The notes: a model not told the origin generated them from the sequence alone. DNA of 64,000 nucleotides from Roseateles noduli (GCA_002205125.1 NIOE01000011.1:247301-311300); one strand, 5' to 3'. Positions 21,072 to 31,444 are shown, numbered from the stretch's first letter. Numbers and translations: made by a program.

Positions 21072-21959
21072 ATGGATCGTCGATCGCTACCGCTGTCCGC
21101 GCTGCGCGCCTTCGAAGCCGCTGCCCGGCTGGGCAGCTTCAAGGCCGCCGCCGAGGAGCTCGCCGTCACGCCGACAGCGATCAGCCACCAGATCCGCGGT
21201 CTGGAAGCGCTCAGCGGCGCCGCCTTGTTCGAACGTCATGTGCGGCGTGTGACGCTCACCGAGGCTGGTGCGCAGCTCTATCCGGTGCTACGGGATGGAC
21301 TCGACGCGTTCCAGTCGGCGTTGGCGCGCTTGTCGCTACCCCGCCGCCGACCGCAGGTGGTGATCTCGGCGACGAACGCCTTCACGGTGAAGTGGCTGGT
21401 GCCGCGGATGGCGGACTTCCGCCGCCTGCAACCGGGCATCGACCTGCAGCTGCAGGCCTCGGACGACGTCGTCGACCTGCGTTCCACGGCGGTGGATATC
21501 GCCATCCGCTACGGACGAGGCCCCTATCCCGGGCTCACGGTCGAGCCGCTGTTCACGGACCACTTTGCGCCGGTGGCGAATCCTCGACTGGCGGTGCACG
21601 CCATCGCCGACCTGGCGCGGATGCCGCTGATCCATTTCGACTGGAAGCGTGCTCAGCCGGAGAACCCCACGTGGGAGCGTTGGCTGGCCGCGGCCGGCGT
21701 CGAAGGTCTGGATCCGGCGGGCCAGCTGCGCTTCTCGGATGAAGGGCATGCGATCCAGGCGGCGGTCGCCGGCCACGGCATCGCGCTGGTGAGCCAGGCC
21801 CTGATCGCCGAGGAACTCGCGGCTGGCCACCTCGTACAGCCGTTCGGGCCGGTGATCACCGGGCACACCTATCACGTCGCCGTCAGCAAGGAACGTCAGC
21901 CGTCCGCCAGCGCAGAAGCGGTCGTGGCCTGGCTGAAGGCGCAGGCGGCGCCTGCCTGA
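21072..21959 (+). CDS. LysR-family regulator (GcvA-like)
   Basis: This 295-residue regulator has the N-terminal winged helix LSALRAFEAAARLGSFKAAA with EELAVTPTAISHQIRGLE, typical of the GcvA-like branch, and a periplasmic-binding-type effector domain. It is divergent from the Rid-OYE operon and likely controls it. A 10-base palindrome ATGAATTCAT lies at 21047-21056, in the gap between the two starts, and could be part of its operator. The effector is unknown. Confidence 0.92.
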   Translation: MDRRSLPLSALRAFEAAARLGSFKAAAEELAVTPTAISHQIRGLEALSGAALFERHVRRVTLTEAGAQLYPVLRDGLDAFQSALARLSLPRRRPQVVISATNAFTVKWLVPRMADFRRLQPGIDLQLQASDDVVDLRSTAVDIAIRYGRGPYPGLTVEPLFTDHFAPVANPRLAVHAIADLARMPLIHFDWKRAQPENPTWERWLAAAGVEGLDPAGQLRFSDEGHAIQAAVAGHGIALVSQALIAEELAAGHLVQPFGPVITGHTYHVAVSKERQPSASAEAVVAWLKAQAAPA

Positions 21960-22066
21960 CGCCGGCGGCGTCTATCGATCCTCGCTTTGCTTCGTTCCAG
22001 GTCGTGACGAGGATCCCTAGGCTGCGGTGATCTCCCGTTTCCTCGTGATTGCGAGCTCCCCGCGCC

Positions 22067-23044
22067 ATGCCCTCCTCCGCCGTTCCGACCACCCGCCGCC
22101 AATGGCTGGCCCAAGCAGCCACTCTCGCGGGCGCTACCGCCCTGCCCGCGCTCCCGGTGCTCGCCGCCGACGCCAAGACCCTGCGCATCGGCTACCAGAA
22201 GTCCAGCACGCTGACGCTGTTCCTGAAGTCGCGCAGCCTCCTGGAGAAGGCGCTCGCGCCGCAACAGGTCACCGTCAGCTGGCATGAGTTCACCTCCGGC
22301 CTGCCGCTGCTGGAAGCGCTCAACATCGGCGCGCTCGACCTCAGCGCGGACGTGGCCGACGCGGTCCCGCCGTTCGCGCTCGCCGCCGGCGCCAAGCTCA
22401 CCTACTACGCGATCGAGACACCCTCGCCCACCGCGCAGGCCATCGTGGTCCGCAAGGACTCGCCGATCACCAGCGTCGCCCAGTTGAAGGGAAAGAAGAT
22501 CGGCTTCGCCAAGGGCGCCGGCGCGCACTACCTGCTGCTGGAGGCGCTGAACCAGGCCGGCCTGTCCATCAAGGACATCGAGCCCGCCTACCTCAATCCC
22601 GCCGACGGCCGCTCCGCCTTCGAGAACGGCGCCATCGCCGCCTGGGTCGTCTGGGATCCGTTCCTGGCCGCCGTGCAGCGCCAGTCCGGCGCCCGCATCC
22701 TGGTCGACGGCACCCGCATCGCCTCCTACCGGCGCTTCTATCTCGCGGCCACCTCGTTCGCGCAGCAGCATCCCGAGGTGCTCCAACGTGTCTTCGACGA
22801 ACTCCAGCGCGCCGGCGAGTGGGTGAAGAAGAATCCCGCCGCCGCGGCTGAATGGCATGCGCCGGTGCTCGGTCTCGACGCGTCCATCGTCGCCGCCGCC
22901 AACGAGCGGCGCACGTATGCGGTCCGCCCCGTGGACGCCGAATCACTCTCCGAGCAGCAGCGCATCGCCGACGCCTTCAGCGGCGCGCAGATCCTGCCGC
23001 GACGCGTCGCCATCCAGGAATCGCCCGTCTGGCGCCCGGCTTGA
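22067..23044 (+). CDS. Aliphatic sulfonate-type ABC transporter substrate-binding protein
   Basis: This is a 325-residue SsuA/TauA-like periplasmic protein. The mature start is KTLRIGYQKSSTLTLFLKSR, and the family's WVVWDPFLAAVQ segment occurs in the second half. The N-terminal signal has TTRRQWLAQ before a hydrophobic stretch and Ala-rich cleavage site, which resembles a twin-arginine signal. The ATG at 22067 is used, since it puts the signal at the N-terminus. No ssuB or ssuC gene is adjacent. A rhodanese gene follows 80 bases downstream, consistent with sulfur scavenging. Confidence 0.87.
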   Translation: MPSSAVPTTRRQWLAQAATLAGATALPALPVLAADAKTLRIGYQKSSTLTLFLKSRSLLEKALAPQQVTVSWHEFTSGLPLLEALNIGALDLSADVADAVPPFALAAGAKLTYYAIETPSPTAQAIVVRKDSPITSVAQLKGKKIGFAKGAGAHYLLLEALNQAGLSIKDIEPAYLNPADGRSAFENGAIAAWVVWDPFLAAVQRQSGARILVDGTRIASYRRFYLAATSFAQQHPEVLQRVFDELQRAGEWVKKNPAAAAEWHAPVLGLDASIVAAANERRTYAVRPVDAESLSEQQRIADAFSGAQILPRRVAIQESPVWRPA

Positions 23045-23124
23045 ACAGCGCCCCATACTCGACACCGATTCCCGAGCCGATGCCCGACCCGCACCGCCCC
23101 GGTCCGATCGCCAGGAGCAACGAC

Positions 23125-24828
23125 ATGTCCGTCTTGAATTCCGACACGGGAGCCGCCCAAGGGCTGCCCCGTCCGCCGACCCCGAAGCATCCCGCGCCGT
23201 TGCCGATCCGCACGCCCGCCGACGTCCGCACCGCGCTGCTGGCGCGCGTGGAGATCGCGCTGCTCGACGTCCGCGAAGAGGCCGCCTACGCCGAGGCTCA
23301 TCCGCTGTGGGCCGCCAATCTCGCGGCTTCGCGGCTGGAACTCGACGCCTGGGGGCGACTGCCCCGGCGCGACGTGCCCATCGTGGTCTATGACAACGGC
23401 GAAGGCGTCGCGGCGCCATCGGCGCGCAAGCTGCAAGCGCTCGGCTACACCGACGTTGCGGTGCTGGCAGGCGGCCTGAGCGCGTGGCGCGACGACGGCC
23501 TCGAACTCTTCCGCGACGTCAACGTTCCGAGCAAGGCCTTCGGCGAGCTCGTCGAGGCGCGGCGGCACACGCCGTCGTTGCCGGCGGAAGAGGTCCAGGA
23601 GCGCCTGGCGCGTCGGGACGACATCGTGCTGCTCGACGCTCGACGCTTCGACGAGTACCGCACGATGAGCCTGCCCGGATCGATCAGCACGCCGGGTGGC
23701 GAGCTGGTGCGCCGTGCGCGCGACCTCGCGCCGGATCCGGCGACAACGATCGTCGTGCACTGTGCCGGCCGCACTCGTAGCCTGATCGGCGCCCAGTCGC
23801 TGATCGACGCCGGCGTGCCGAACCCGGTCGCGGCGCTGCGCAACGGCACGATCGGATGGACGCTCGCCGGCCTCACGCTGGCGCAGGGTCAGGGCCGCTC
23901 GCATGAGGACGTGCCGGTCGGCGATCTGACCGCCGCAAGAGGCGGCGCGGCAGCCCTCGCCCGCCGGGCCCATGTCCAGCGCATCGACGCCTCGGTCCTC
24001 GCAGAGTGGCTCGCCGATGCACGGCGCACGACCTATCGTTTCGACGTCCGCAGCGCCGCCGAATACGGTCGGGGCCACCGCCCCGGCTTCCGCAATGCGC
24101 CGGGCGGACAGCTCGTCCAGGAGACCGATCACCACGTGCCGGTGCGCGGCGCGCGCGTCGTGCTGGCCGACGACGACGGCATCCGCGCGCCGATGGCGGC
24201 GGTCTGGCTCGCGCAGATGGGCTGGGAGGTCGCCGTGCTGCCGCCCGACGCCGCTGCTCATACCGAAACCGGTCCCGACCTGCCGCCGCAACCGCTGTCG
24301 CCGACGGTCGCGACCATCACGCCCGCCGAGCTCGCCCGCTGGCGCGCCGAAGAGGCCGATCGGGAGCAACCCGACACCGTCGTCGTCGATGTGGCGCCGA
24401 GCATCACCTACATCGTCCGGCATATTCCCGGCGCTTGGTGGAGTCCGCGGGCCCGGCTCGCGGACGCGCTCCGGAACGTGATCCCGCACGCGCGTCGCGT
24501 CGTGCTCACCGGCAACCTGGGCGTGCTGCCGCGCTTCGTCGCGGCGGACCTGGCGGCCGAACTTGCGTCAGAAGGACGTGAGCTGCTGGTGCTCGAAGGC
24601 GGCACGACCGCGTGGTACGACGCGGGACTGCCGATCGAATCCGCCAATCCGCGCCTGGCCTTCCCGCGCGACGACCGCTATCGCCGCCCGTACGAGGGCA
24701 CGAACCACGCGCGCGACGCGATGCAGGCCTACCTCGACTGGGAGTTCGGGCTGATCGCCCAACTCGACCGCGACGGCACGCACTTCTTCCGTGTGATCGA
24801 CACCGACGCCACGACGCCGAACCCGTAG
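23125..24828 (+). CDS. Four-domain rhodanese-like sulfurtransferase
   Basis: The 567-residue protein contains four rhodanese-like modules. Only the second has a catalytic cysteine, Cys213 in VVHCAGRTRS. Domain 1 has Asp90 in VVYDNGEG, domain 3 has Asp349 in VLADDDGI, and domain 4 has TGNLGVLPRF, so these look non-catalytic. The ATG at 23125 has AGGAG 8 bases upstream, which sets the start. It lies just after the sulfonate-type binding protein, suggesting use of sulfane or thiosulfate sulfur. The donor and acceptor are unknown. Confidence 0.88.
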   Translation: MSVLNSDTGAAQGLPRPPTPKHPAPLPIRTPADVRTALLARVEIALLDVREEAAYAEAHPLWAANLAASRLELDAWGRLPRRDVPIVVYDNGEGVAAPSARKLQALGYTDVAVLAGGLSAWRDDGLELFRDVNVPSKAFGELVEARRHTPSLPAEEVQERLARRDDIVLLDARRFDEYRTMSLPGSISTPGGELVRRARDLAPDPATTIVVHCAGRTRSLIGAQSLIDAGVPNPVAALRNGTIGWTLAGLTLAQGQGRSHEDVPVGDLTAARGGAAALARRAHVQRIDASVLAEWLADARRTTYRFDVRSAAEYGRGHRPGFRNAPGGQLVQETDHHVPVRGARVVLADDDGIRAPMAAVWLAQMGWEVAVLPPDAAAHTETGPDLPPQPLSPTVATITPAELARWRAEEADREQPDTVVVDVAPSITYIVRHIPGAWWSPRARLADALRNVIPHARRVVLTGNLGVLPRFVAADLAAELASEGRELLVLEGGTTAWYDAGLPIESANPRLAFPRDDRYRRPYEGTNHARDAMQAYLDWEFGLIAQLDRDGTHFFRVIDTDATTPNP

Positions 24829-24852
24829 TCAACGGGCCACCGTGGGGCCGGA

Positions 24853-24886
24853 ATGGGGCTTGGGGTTCGCGGACGCGAGGCCCCAT
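24853..24886. terminator. Weak hairpin between convergent rhodanese and uvrB genes
   Basis: ATGGGGC at 24853-24859 pairs with GCCCCAT at 24880-24886 across a 20-base loop. It lies between two convergent genes, but no T-run follows on either strand. It may act as a weak bidirectional terminator. Confidence 0.3.
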
Positions 24887-24945
24887 GCCCCGTGGAGAGC
24901 CCGCGCCTGGCCGATCGACGTCGAGGAACTTCGACCGGAAGCGTC

Positions 24946-27111
24946 TTACTTCCCCTTGCCCGCGGTGATCGGCACGACGTTGTCGTGCACGGCCGCGCCG
25001 AACGCCTGTTCCTTGAGCTGAGAGAGCTGGTCCCGCAACCGCGCGGCCTTCTCGAACTCCAGGTTGCGCGCGTGTTCCAGCATCTGCTTCTCCAGCTGGG
25101 TGATGCGCTTGCTCAGGTCCTTTTCGCTGAGCGCCTCGACCTCCGCTGCGTCGTGGATCACCTTGGCGTCGTCGCGTCCCGGCTTGTCGCTGTAGACCCC
25201 GTCGATCAGGTCCCGGATGCGCTTGACCACGCCGCGCGGCGTGATGCCGTTGGCCTCGTTGAACTCGACCTGCTTGGCGCGGCGTCGTTCGGTCTCGCCG
25301 ATGGCCTTCTTCATCGACTCGGTCATGCGGTCCGCATACAGGATCGCCTTGCCGTTCACGTTCCGCGCGGCCCGCCCGATGGTCTGGATCAGGCTGCGTT
25401 CCGCGCGCAGGAAGCCTTCCTTGTCCGCGTCCAGGATCGCCACCAGCGACACCTCGGGGATGTCCAGGCCCTCGCGCAGCAGGTTGATACCCACCAGCAC
25501 GTCGAAAGTCCCGAGCCGCAGGTCGCGCAGGATCTCCACCCGTTCCACCGTGTCGATGTCCGAGTGCAGATAGCGCACCTTCACGCCGTTGTCGCTGAGG
25601 TACTCGGTCAGCTGTTCGGCCATGCGCTTGGTCAGCGTCGTGATCAGCACGCGCTCGTGGATCTCGACGCGATCGCGGATCTCCTGCAGCACGTCGTCGA
25701 CCTGATGCACGGCCGGTCTCACCTCGACGATCGGGTCCACCAGCCCCGTCGGTCTCACCAGCTGCTCGACCACGTTGCCGGCCTGCCGCTTCTCATAGTC
25801 GCCCGGCGTCGCGCTGACGAAGATGGCCTGACGCATCTTGCGCTCGTACTCCTCGAATTTCAGCGGCCGGTTGTCCATCGCCGATGGCAGTCTGAAGCCG
25901 TACTCCACCAGCGTGCTCTTGCGCGCCCGGTCGCCGTTGTACATGCCGCCGAACTGGCCGATCAGCACGTGGCTCTCGTCCAGGAACATCAGCGCGTCGG
26001 GCGGCAGGTAGTCCACCAGCGTCGGCGGCGGATCGCCCGGCGCGGCCTGAGACAGGTGGCGCGTGTAGTTCTCGATGCCCTTGCAGTGGCCGACTTCCTG
26101 GAGCATCTCCAGGTCGAAGCGCGTGCGCTGCTCCAGCCGCTGGGCTTCGACGAGCTTGCCCTCCTTGATGAAGAAGGCGACGCGCTCGCGCAGTTCTTCC
26201 TTGATCGTCTCGATCGCCGCGACCACGCGGTCGCGCGGCGTCACGTAGTGGCTCGACGGATAGACGGTGAAACGCGGGATCTTCTGCCGGATCTGGCCGG
26301 TCAGCGGATCGAAGAGCACCAGCCCCTCGACCTCGTCGTCGAAGAGCTCGATCCGCAGCGCCAGCTCCGAGTGCTCGGCCGGGAACACGTCGATCGTGTC
26401 GCCACGCACGCGGAAGTGACCGCGGGTGAATTCCATCTCGTTGCGCGTGTACTGCATGCGCGCCAGCTGCTGGATCACGTCGCGCTGGCCGACCTTGTCG
26501 CCCACCCGCAGCGTCATCACCATCTGGTGGTAGTCGCTCGGGTTGCCGATGCCGTAGATCGCCGACACGGAAGCCACGATCACCACGTCGCGCCGCTCCA
26601 GCAGGCTCTTGGTGCAGGACAGTCTCAACTGCTCGATCTGCTCGTTGATCGCGCTGTCCTTCTCGATGAACAGGTCGCGCTGCGGGACGTAGGCCTCGGG
26701 CTGGTAGTAGTCGTAGTAGCTGACGAAGTATTCGACCGCGTTCTTGGGGAAGAACTCGCGGAACTCGCTGTACAGCTGCGCCGCCAGCGTCTTGTTGGGC
26801 GCGAAGACGATGGCCGGGCGTCCGAGACGCGCGATCGTGTTGGCCATCGTGAAGGTCTTGCCCGAGCCCGTCACACCCAGCAGCGTCTGGAAGCTTTCGC
26901 CGTCGTTGACGCCGTCCACCAGCCCCTGGATGGCCGTCGGCTGGTCGCCCGCCGGCGGATACGGCTGGAAGAGCTGGAAGGGAGAGCCTTCGAAAGAGAC
27001 GAATTCGCCCTTCGGCGGCTCGCCCGCGCCGGCGGCGTCCGCCTCTGGCGGGGCAGGTTTCTCCCCGTTGGCGACGGAGGTTTCAGGCTTGGCGACGGTA
27101 GAACGGCTCAT
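24946..27111 (-). CDS. uvrB: Excinuclease ABC subunit B
   Basis: UvrB is the damage-verifying helicase-like subunit of nucleotide excision repair, loaded by UvrA and partnered with UvrC. The 721-residue product has the Walker A loop [18 protein letters not shown], the beta-hairpin region [12 protein letters not shown], and conserved helicase motifs such as [11 protein letters not shown]-terminal UVR domain ([20 protein letters not shown]) binds UvrC. The ATG at 27111 is used; about 35 residues precede the conserved core. It is divergent from the aminotransferase gene. Confidence 0.97.
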   Translation of the reverse strand: MSRSTVAKPETSVANGEKPAPPEADAAGAGEPPKGEFVSFEGSPFQLFQPYPPAGDQPTAIQGLVDGVNDGESFQTLLGVTGSGKTFTMANTIARLGRPAIVFAPNKTLAAQLYSEFREFFPKNAVEYFVSYYDYYQPEAYVPQRDLFIEKDSAINEQIEQLRLSCTKSLLERRDVVIVASVSAIYGIGNPSDYHQMVMTLRVGDKVGQRDVIQQLARMQYTRNEMEFTRGHFRVRGDTIDVFPAEHSELALRIELFDDEVEGLVLFDPLTGQIRQKIPRFTVYPSSHYVTPRDRVVAAIETIKEELRERVAFFIKEGKLVEAQRLEQRTRFDLEMLQEVGHCKGIENYTRHLSQAAPGDPPPTLVDYLPPDALMFLDESHVLIGQFGGMYNGDRARKSTLVEYGFRLPSAMDNRPLKFEEYERKMRQAIFVSATPGDYEKRQAGNVVEQLVRPTGLVDPIVEVRPAVHQVDDVLQEIRDRVEIHERVLITTLTKRMAEQLTEYLSDNGVKVRYLHSDIDTVERVEILRDLRLGTFDVLVGINLLREGLDIPEVSLVAILDADKEGFLRAERSLIQTIGRAARNVNGKAILYADRMTESMKKAIGETERRRAKQVEFNEANGITPRGVVKRIRDLIDGVYSDKPGRDDAKVIHDAAEVEALSEKDLSKRITQLEKQMLEHARNLEFEKAARLRDQLSQLKEQAFGAAVHDNVVPITAGKGK

Positions 27112-27144
27112 CAGGGTTTCCCAGGGGCAACGCATGTTCCCTGC

Positions 27145-27150
27145 CTACAA
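27145..27150 (+). promoter_or_regulatory. Candidate -10 box for the aminotransferase gene
   Basis: TACAAT in the context CCTACAATC lies 95 bases upstream of the aminotransferase start. No clear -35 is seen. Confidence 0.4.
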
Positions 27151-27244
27151 TCGGCAGGCTTCGCTGGGCGCTCAGGAGGCGCCTCGGGCGTCAGGACGCG
27201 ACAGCGTAGCGCAGTCCTCTCCACCGTTTGTCAGGAAAGCCTCC

Positions 27245-28447
27245 ATGTCCTTGTTCGCCGCCGTCGCCATGGCCCCTCGCGACCCCATCCTGGGTCTGAA
27301 CGAGCAATTCAACGCCGACCCGAATCCCAACAAGGTCAACCTGGGCGTCGGCGTCTATTACGACGACAACGGCAAGCTGCCGCTGCTGGCCTGCGTGGCC
27401 GCCGCGGAAGCGCAGATGCAGGCCGCCCCCAAGCCGCGCGGCTACCTGCCCATCGACGGCATCGCCGCCTATGACCTGGCGGTCCAAGGCCTGGTCTTCG
27501 GCGCCGACAGCGACGTGCTCAAGAGCAAGCGCGTGGCGACCGTGCAGGCCATCGGCGGCACCGGCGGCCTGAAGATCGGTGCGGACTTCCTCAAGCGCCT
27601 GAACCCGGGCGCGACGGTGCTGATCTCCGATCCGTCCTGGGAAAACCACCGCGCGCTGTTCACCAACGCCGGCTTCCCGGTCGAGACCTACCCCTACTAC
27701 GACGCCGCCAACCGCGGCATCAACTTCGACGGCATGCTGTCGGCGCTCAACGCCGCGCCGGCCGGCACGGTCGTCGTCCTGCACGCCTGCTGCCACAACC
27801 CGACCGGCTACGACCTCACGTCCGCGCAATGGGCGCAGGTCGTCGACACCGTCAAGGCCAAGCACCTCGTCGCCTTCCTCGACATGGCCTACCAGGGCTT
27901 CGGCGAAGGCATCGCCGAGGACGGCGCCGTGATCCAGCAGTTCCTGGCCGCCGGCCTGGACTTCTTCGTGTCGACGAGCTTCTCCAAGAGCTTCTCGCTG
28001 TACGGCGAGCGTGTCGGCGCGCTGAGCGTGGTCTGCGCCTCCGCTGAAGAGACGGTCAAGGTCCTGAGCCAGCTCAAGATCGTCATCCGGACCAACTACT
28101 CCAACCCGCCGACGCACGGCGCCCAGGTCGTGGCCACCGTGCTGTCGACCCCGGCGCTGCGCACCCAGTGGGAAGAGGAACTGGCCGGCATGCGCGTGCG
28201 CATCAAGCAGATGCGCGAGGCGTTGGTCACCGAACTCAAGGCCGCCGGCATCACCGACGACCTGAGCTACGTCACCCGTCAGAAGGGCATGTTCAGCTAC
28301 AGCGGCCTGTCCGCGGAACAGATGCAGCGCCTGCGCTCGGAGTTCGGCATCTACGGCGTCGACTCCGGCCGCATCTGCGTCGCCGCGCTGAACAGCAAGA
28401 ACCTGAAGCCGGTCGCCGCCGCGATCGCCGCCGTGAAGAAGGGCTGA
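27245..28447 (+). CDS. Aspartate/aromatic amino acid aminotransferase
   Basis: This PLP enzyme of fold type I transfers amino groups between aspartate or aromatic amino acids and 2-oxoglutarate. The 400-residue product begins MSLFAAVAMAPRDPILGLNE and has DPNPNKVNLGVGVYYDD. Further motifs are the substrate/PLP-site HACCHNPTGYDLT and the PLP lysine in SFSKSFSLYGERVGAL, all typical of AspC/TyrB. AGGAAAG lies upstream of the ATG at 27245. Sequence alone does not separate AspC from TyrB. Confidence 0.93.
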   Translation: MSLFAAVAMAPRDPILGLNEQFNADPNPNKVNLGVGVYYDDNGKLPLLACVAAAEAQMQAAPKPRGYLPIDGIAAYDLAVQGLVFGADSDVLKSKRVATVQAIGGTGGLKIGADFLKRLNPGATVLISDPSWENHRALFTNAGFPVETYPYYDAANRGINFDGMLSALNAAPAGTVVVLHACCHNPTGYDLTSAQWAQVVDTVKAKHLVAFLDMAYQGFGEGIAEDGAVIQQFLAAGLDFFVSTSFSKSFSLYGERVGALSVVCASAEETVKVLSQLKIVIRTNYSNPPTHGAQVVATVLSTPALRTQWEEELAGMRVRIKQMREALVTELKAAGITDDLSYVTRQKGMFSYSGLSAEQMQRLRSEFGIYGVDSGRICVAALNSKNLKPVAAAIAAVKKG

Positions 28448-28533
28448 CAGGGCTGAGGGCGCTGATCCGCTCAGGATCCGCGCTCCCAGCACCACAATTC
28501 GATGCGCTGATCGCACGATCGGCTTTCGAACAC

Positions 28534-28565
28534 AGGGCCGGACCCGCCGCAAGCGGGCCGGCCCT
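28534..28565 (+). terminator. GC-rich hairpin downstream of the aminotransferase gene
   Basis: A 13-bp stem with one bulged base (arms at about 28534-28547 and 28553-28565) and a 5-base loop CGCAA lies 87 bases after the stop. It is followed by GCGCATTTATGG, a weak T-run. Confidence 0.5.
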
Positions 28566-28654
28566 GCGCATTTATGGCGAAATGGGGCGGTTCCAAGGCC
28601 CTGCTCCCGCCTTGCACGGAACCCCGGCGACACACACTGCAAATGGCCGGGCAC

Positions 28655-28660
28655 TAGAAT
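28655..28660 (+). promoter_or_regulatory. Candidate -10 box for phaZ
   Basis: TAGAAT lies 60 bases before the phaZ start, after the terminator hairpin. A clear -35 is absent. Confidence 0.45.
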
Positions 28661-28719
28661 TGCTGCATTGCACAACGGGTGCCAGCCTTCGCCTCACTCC
28701 CCCTCGACAGGTTCGCCAG

Positions 28720-30042
28720 ATGCTCTACCAGCTTTATGAAACCCAACGCGCGCTGCTGAGCCCGTTCTCCGAATTCGCCAGCGCCACGGCCAAGCTGTAC
28801 AGCCATCCGCTGTCGCCCTTCGCCCATACGCCGCTGTCGCACCGGATGTCCGCGGGCCTGGATCTGATGCACCGTCTGGCCAAGGAATACGAGAAGCCGG
28901 AGTTCGAGATCAACAGCGTCGAGGTCGACGGCGTCGATGTCGCGGTGCAGGAACTGGTCGCGCTGGAGCAGCCGTTCTGCCGCCTGCTGCGCTTCAAGCG
29001 CTACACCGACGACCCCGCGGTACTCGCCAAGATGAAGGCGCAGCCGACCGTGCTGGTCGTGGCGCCGCTGTCGGGCCACCACAGCACGCTGCTGCGCGAC
29101 ACCGTCAAGCAGCTGCTGAAGGACCACAAGGTCTTCATCACCGACTGGACCGACGCCCGCATGGTGCCGATGGAAGCCGGCGCCTTCCACCTCGACGACT
29201 ACATCTACTACGTCCAGGACTTCATCCGGCACGTCGGCGAGGACTGCCATGTGATCTCGGTCTGCCAGCCGACGGTGCCGGTGCTGGCCGCGATCTCGCT
29301 GATGGCCACCAAGGGTGAGACCACGCCGCGCTCGATGACGATGATGGGCGGTCCGATCGACGCCCGCCGCAGCCCGACGGCCGTCAACAACCTGGCGATG
29401 AACAAGAGCTACAGCTGGTTCGAGAACAACGTGATCTACCGCGTTCCGACCAACTTCCCGGGCGCGGGCCGCGAGGTCTATCCCGGCTTCCTGCAGCACA
29501 CCGGCTTCGTGGCGATGAATCCGGACCGTCACCTGAGCTCGCATTACGACTACTTCCTGGACCTGGTCCGCGGCGACGACGACAGCGTCGACGCCCACCG
29601 CCGCTTCTACGACGAGTACAACGCCGTGCTGGACATGCCGGCGGAGTACTACCTGGACACGATCAAGACCGTGTTCCAGGACTTCGCGCTGGTGAACGGG
29701 ACCTGGGAAGTGGGCGGCGACCTGGTGCGTCCGCAGGACATCACCCAGACGGCGCTGCTGACGGTCGAGGGCGAGCTGGACGACATCTCCGGCGCCGGCC
29801 AGACCAAGGCGGCGCACGAGCTGTGCAGCGGCATCGGCGCGAAGGATCAGGCCCACTACGACGCGGTGGGTGCCGGCCACTACGGCATCTTCTCGGGCCG
29901 CCGCTGGCGCGAGAAGGTCTATCCGGTGATCCGCGACTTCATTGCGAAGTACGATGCGGCCCCGTTGCACAAGCCCGTCGCGGCCAAGCGTGCCGCCGCC
30001 CGTCCGGCCGCGGCCCGCCGGTCGCGCAAGCCGACCGAGTGA
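28720..30042 (+). CDS. phaZ: Intracellular polyhydroxyalkanoate (PHB) depolymerase
   Basis: PhaZ degrades stored polyhydroxybutyrate granules. The 440-residue alpha/beta hydrolase starts [20 protein letters not shown], as in Ralstonia-type intracellular depolymerases. It uses a cysteine nucleophile in the lipase-box-like [10 protein letters not shown] (Cys182). The family Asp and His are in the C-terminal half, for example [14 protein letters not shown] basic Ala/Lys/Arg-rich tail of about 25 residues ends the protein. The stop codon overlaps the next gene's GTG start by four bases. Confidence 0.94.
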   Translation: MLYQLYETQRALLSPFSEFASATAKLYSHPLSPFAHTPLSHRMSAGLDLMHRLAKEYEKPEFEINSVEVDGVDVAVQELVALEQPFCRLLRFKRYTDDPAVLAKMKAQPTVLVVAPLSGHHSTLLRDTVKQLLKDHKVFITDWTDARMVPMEAGAFHLDDYIYYVQDFIRHVGEDCHVISVCQPTVPVLAAISLMATKGETTPRSMTMMGGPIDARRSPTAVNNLAMNKSYSWFENNVIYRVPTNFPGAGREVYPGFLQHTGFVAMNPDRHLSSHYDYFLDLVRGDDDSVDAHRRFYDEYNAVLDMPAEYYLDTIKTVFQDFALVNGTWEVGGDLVRPQDITQTALLTVEGELDDISGAGQTKAAHELCSGIGAKDQAHYDAVGAGHYGIFSGRRWREKVYPVIRDFIAKYDAAPLHKPVAAKRAAARPAAARRSRKPTE

Positions 30043-30737
30043 ACCCCGCCGCTTCCGCCGCCGCTGAACCGACCTCCGCATCGTTCGACGACCTCGTCGA
30101 ACGCCTGAACCTGGCCCTGCCGCAGACGCAATGCACGCGCTGCGGCTATCCCGACTGCCACTCGTACGCCCACGCGATCGCGCGTGGGGAGGCGGCGATC
30201 AACCAATGCCCGCCCGGCGGTGCCGAGGGCATCGCCCGCCTGGCCGCGCTGACCGCCCGGGACGCCCTGCCCCTCAATCCCGAGAACGGCATCGAAGGTC
30301 CCCGACGGCTCGCCGTCATCGACGAAGGCTGGTGCATCGGCTGCACGCTGTGCATCAAGGCCTGCCCCGTCGACGCCATCATCGGCACCAACAAGCAGAT
30401 GCACGTCGTCATCGACGCCGACTGCACCGGTTGCGAACTCTGCATCCCGGTGTGTCCGGTCGACTGCATCTCCCTGACCGAGGTGACGCCGGGACGCAGC
30501 GGCTGGGCCGCCTGGAGCGCGCCGCAGGCCGAACGCGCCCGCGAGCGCTACCGCTGGCACGAGATCCGCGTCGCGCGCGATCTGCACGAGCATGACGCGC
30601 GTCTTGAAGCCAAGGCGCAGCACAAGCTCGACCACCTCGAAGAGGAAACGCGCCTCACCGACGCCGCGCAGATCGACCGCAAGCGCGCCGTCATCGAGGC
30701 CGCGCTCGCACGGGCCCGCGCCAAGCGGGGCGTCTGA
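30039..30737 (+). CDS. rsxB: RnfB/RsxB-like ferredoxin
   Basis: This 232-residue protein resembles the cytosolic part of RnfB. An N-terminal [4Fe-4S] domain holds [16 protein letters not shown] with a later Cys in NQCPPGG. Two ferredoxin motifs follow, [16 protein letters not shown] and [16 protein letters not shown]. It lacks the N-terminal membrane helix of E. coli RsxB, and no other rnf/rsx genes lie here, so it is probably a soluble electron carrier. The C-terminal quarter is charged and helical. GTG start overlaps phaZ; nth follows 47 bases later. Confidence 0.88.
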   Translation: MNPAASAAAEPTSASFDDLVERLNLALPQTQCTRCGYPDCHSYAHAIARGEAAINQCPPGGAEGIARLAALTARDALPLNPENGIEGPRRLAVIDEGWCIGCTLCIKACPVDAIIGTNKQMHVVIDADCTGCELCIPVCPVDCISLTEVTPGRSGWAAWSAPQAERARERYRWHEIRVARDLHEHDARLEAKAQHKLDHLEEETRLTDAAQIDRKRAVIEAALARARAKRGV

Positions 30738-30784
30738 GCGCCGCTTCCCCCACTGTCAGCCATCGCCAGCCATCGTCGCTCGCC

Positions 30785-31423
30785 ATGAATCAGACCCAAG
30801 TCCAAGAGTTCTTCGAGATCCTGCGCCGCGCCAATCCGTCGCCGCAGACCGAGCTGGAATACGCCAGCGTCTTCGAACTGCTCGCCGCGGTGCTGCTGTC
30901 CGCGCAGGCCACCGACGTCGGCGTCAACAAGGCGACGAGACGGCTGTTCGTCGTCGCCAACACGCCGCAGAAGATCCTCGACCTCGGCGAGGAGCGGCTC
31001 GCCGACTTCATCAAGACGATCGGGCTCTACAAGACGAAGGCGAAGAACCTGTACGCGACCTGCCGGATCCTGGTCGAGCAGTACGGCGGCGCCGTGCCGC
31101 AGAGCCGCGAGGCGCTCGAATCGCTGCCCGGCGTCGGCCGCAAGACGGCGAACGTGGTACTCAACGTCGCCTTCGGCGAAGCGACGATGGCCGTGGACAC
31201 GCACATCTTCCGCGTCGGCAACCGCACGGGCCTGGCGCCGGGGAAGAACGTCCTGGAGGTCGAACAGCAACTGCTTGAACGCGTGCCGGACGAATTCCTG
31301 GTCGACGCGCACCATTGGCTGATCCTGCATGGCCGCTACGTCTGCCAGGCGCGCCGACCGCTGTGCGAGCGTTGCGCCGTCGTCGCGCAATGTGACAGCG
31401 CGCCCCTGGCCGCGGCGCGTTGA
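30785..31423 (+). CDS. nth: Endonuclease III (DNA glycosylase/AP lyase)
   Basis: Nth removes oxidised pyrimidines from DNA and nicks the abasic site. The 212-residue protein has the helix-hairpin-helix with catalytic Lys in LPGVGRKTANVVL. The catalytic Asp is in VDTHIFRVGNR, and the C-terminal [4Fe-4S] loop CQARRPLCERCAVVAQC has all four cysteines. A Fe-S ferredoxin encoded just upstream is a suggestive but unproven partner. Confidence 0.96.
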   Translation: MNQTQVQEFFEILRRANPSPQTELEYASVFELLAAVLLSAQATDVGVNKATRRLFVVANTPQKILDLGEERLADFIKTIGLYKTKAKNLYATCRILVEQYGGAVPQSREALESLPGVGRKTANVVLNVAFGEATMAVDTHIFRVGNRTGLAPGKNVLEVEQQLLERVPDEFLVDAHHWLILHGRYVCQARRPLCERCAVVAQCDSAPLAAAR

Positions 31424-31438
31424 GCGAACCCCCGCCCC

Positions 31439-31444
31439 TACAAT
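31439..31444 (+). promoter_or_regulatory. Candidate -10 box for the zapB-like/zapA unit
   Basis: TACAAT in CCTACAATC lies 27 bases before the start of the small coiled-coil gene. No good -35 is visible. Confidence 0.4.
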
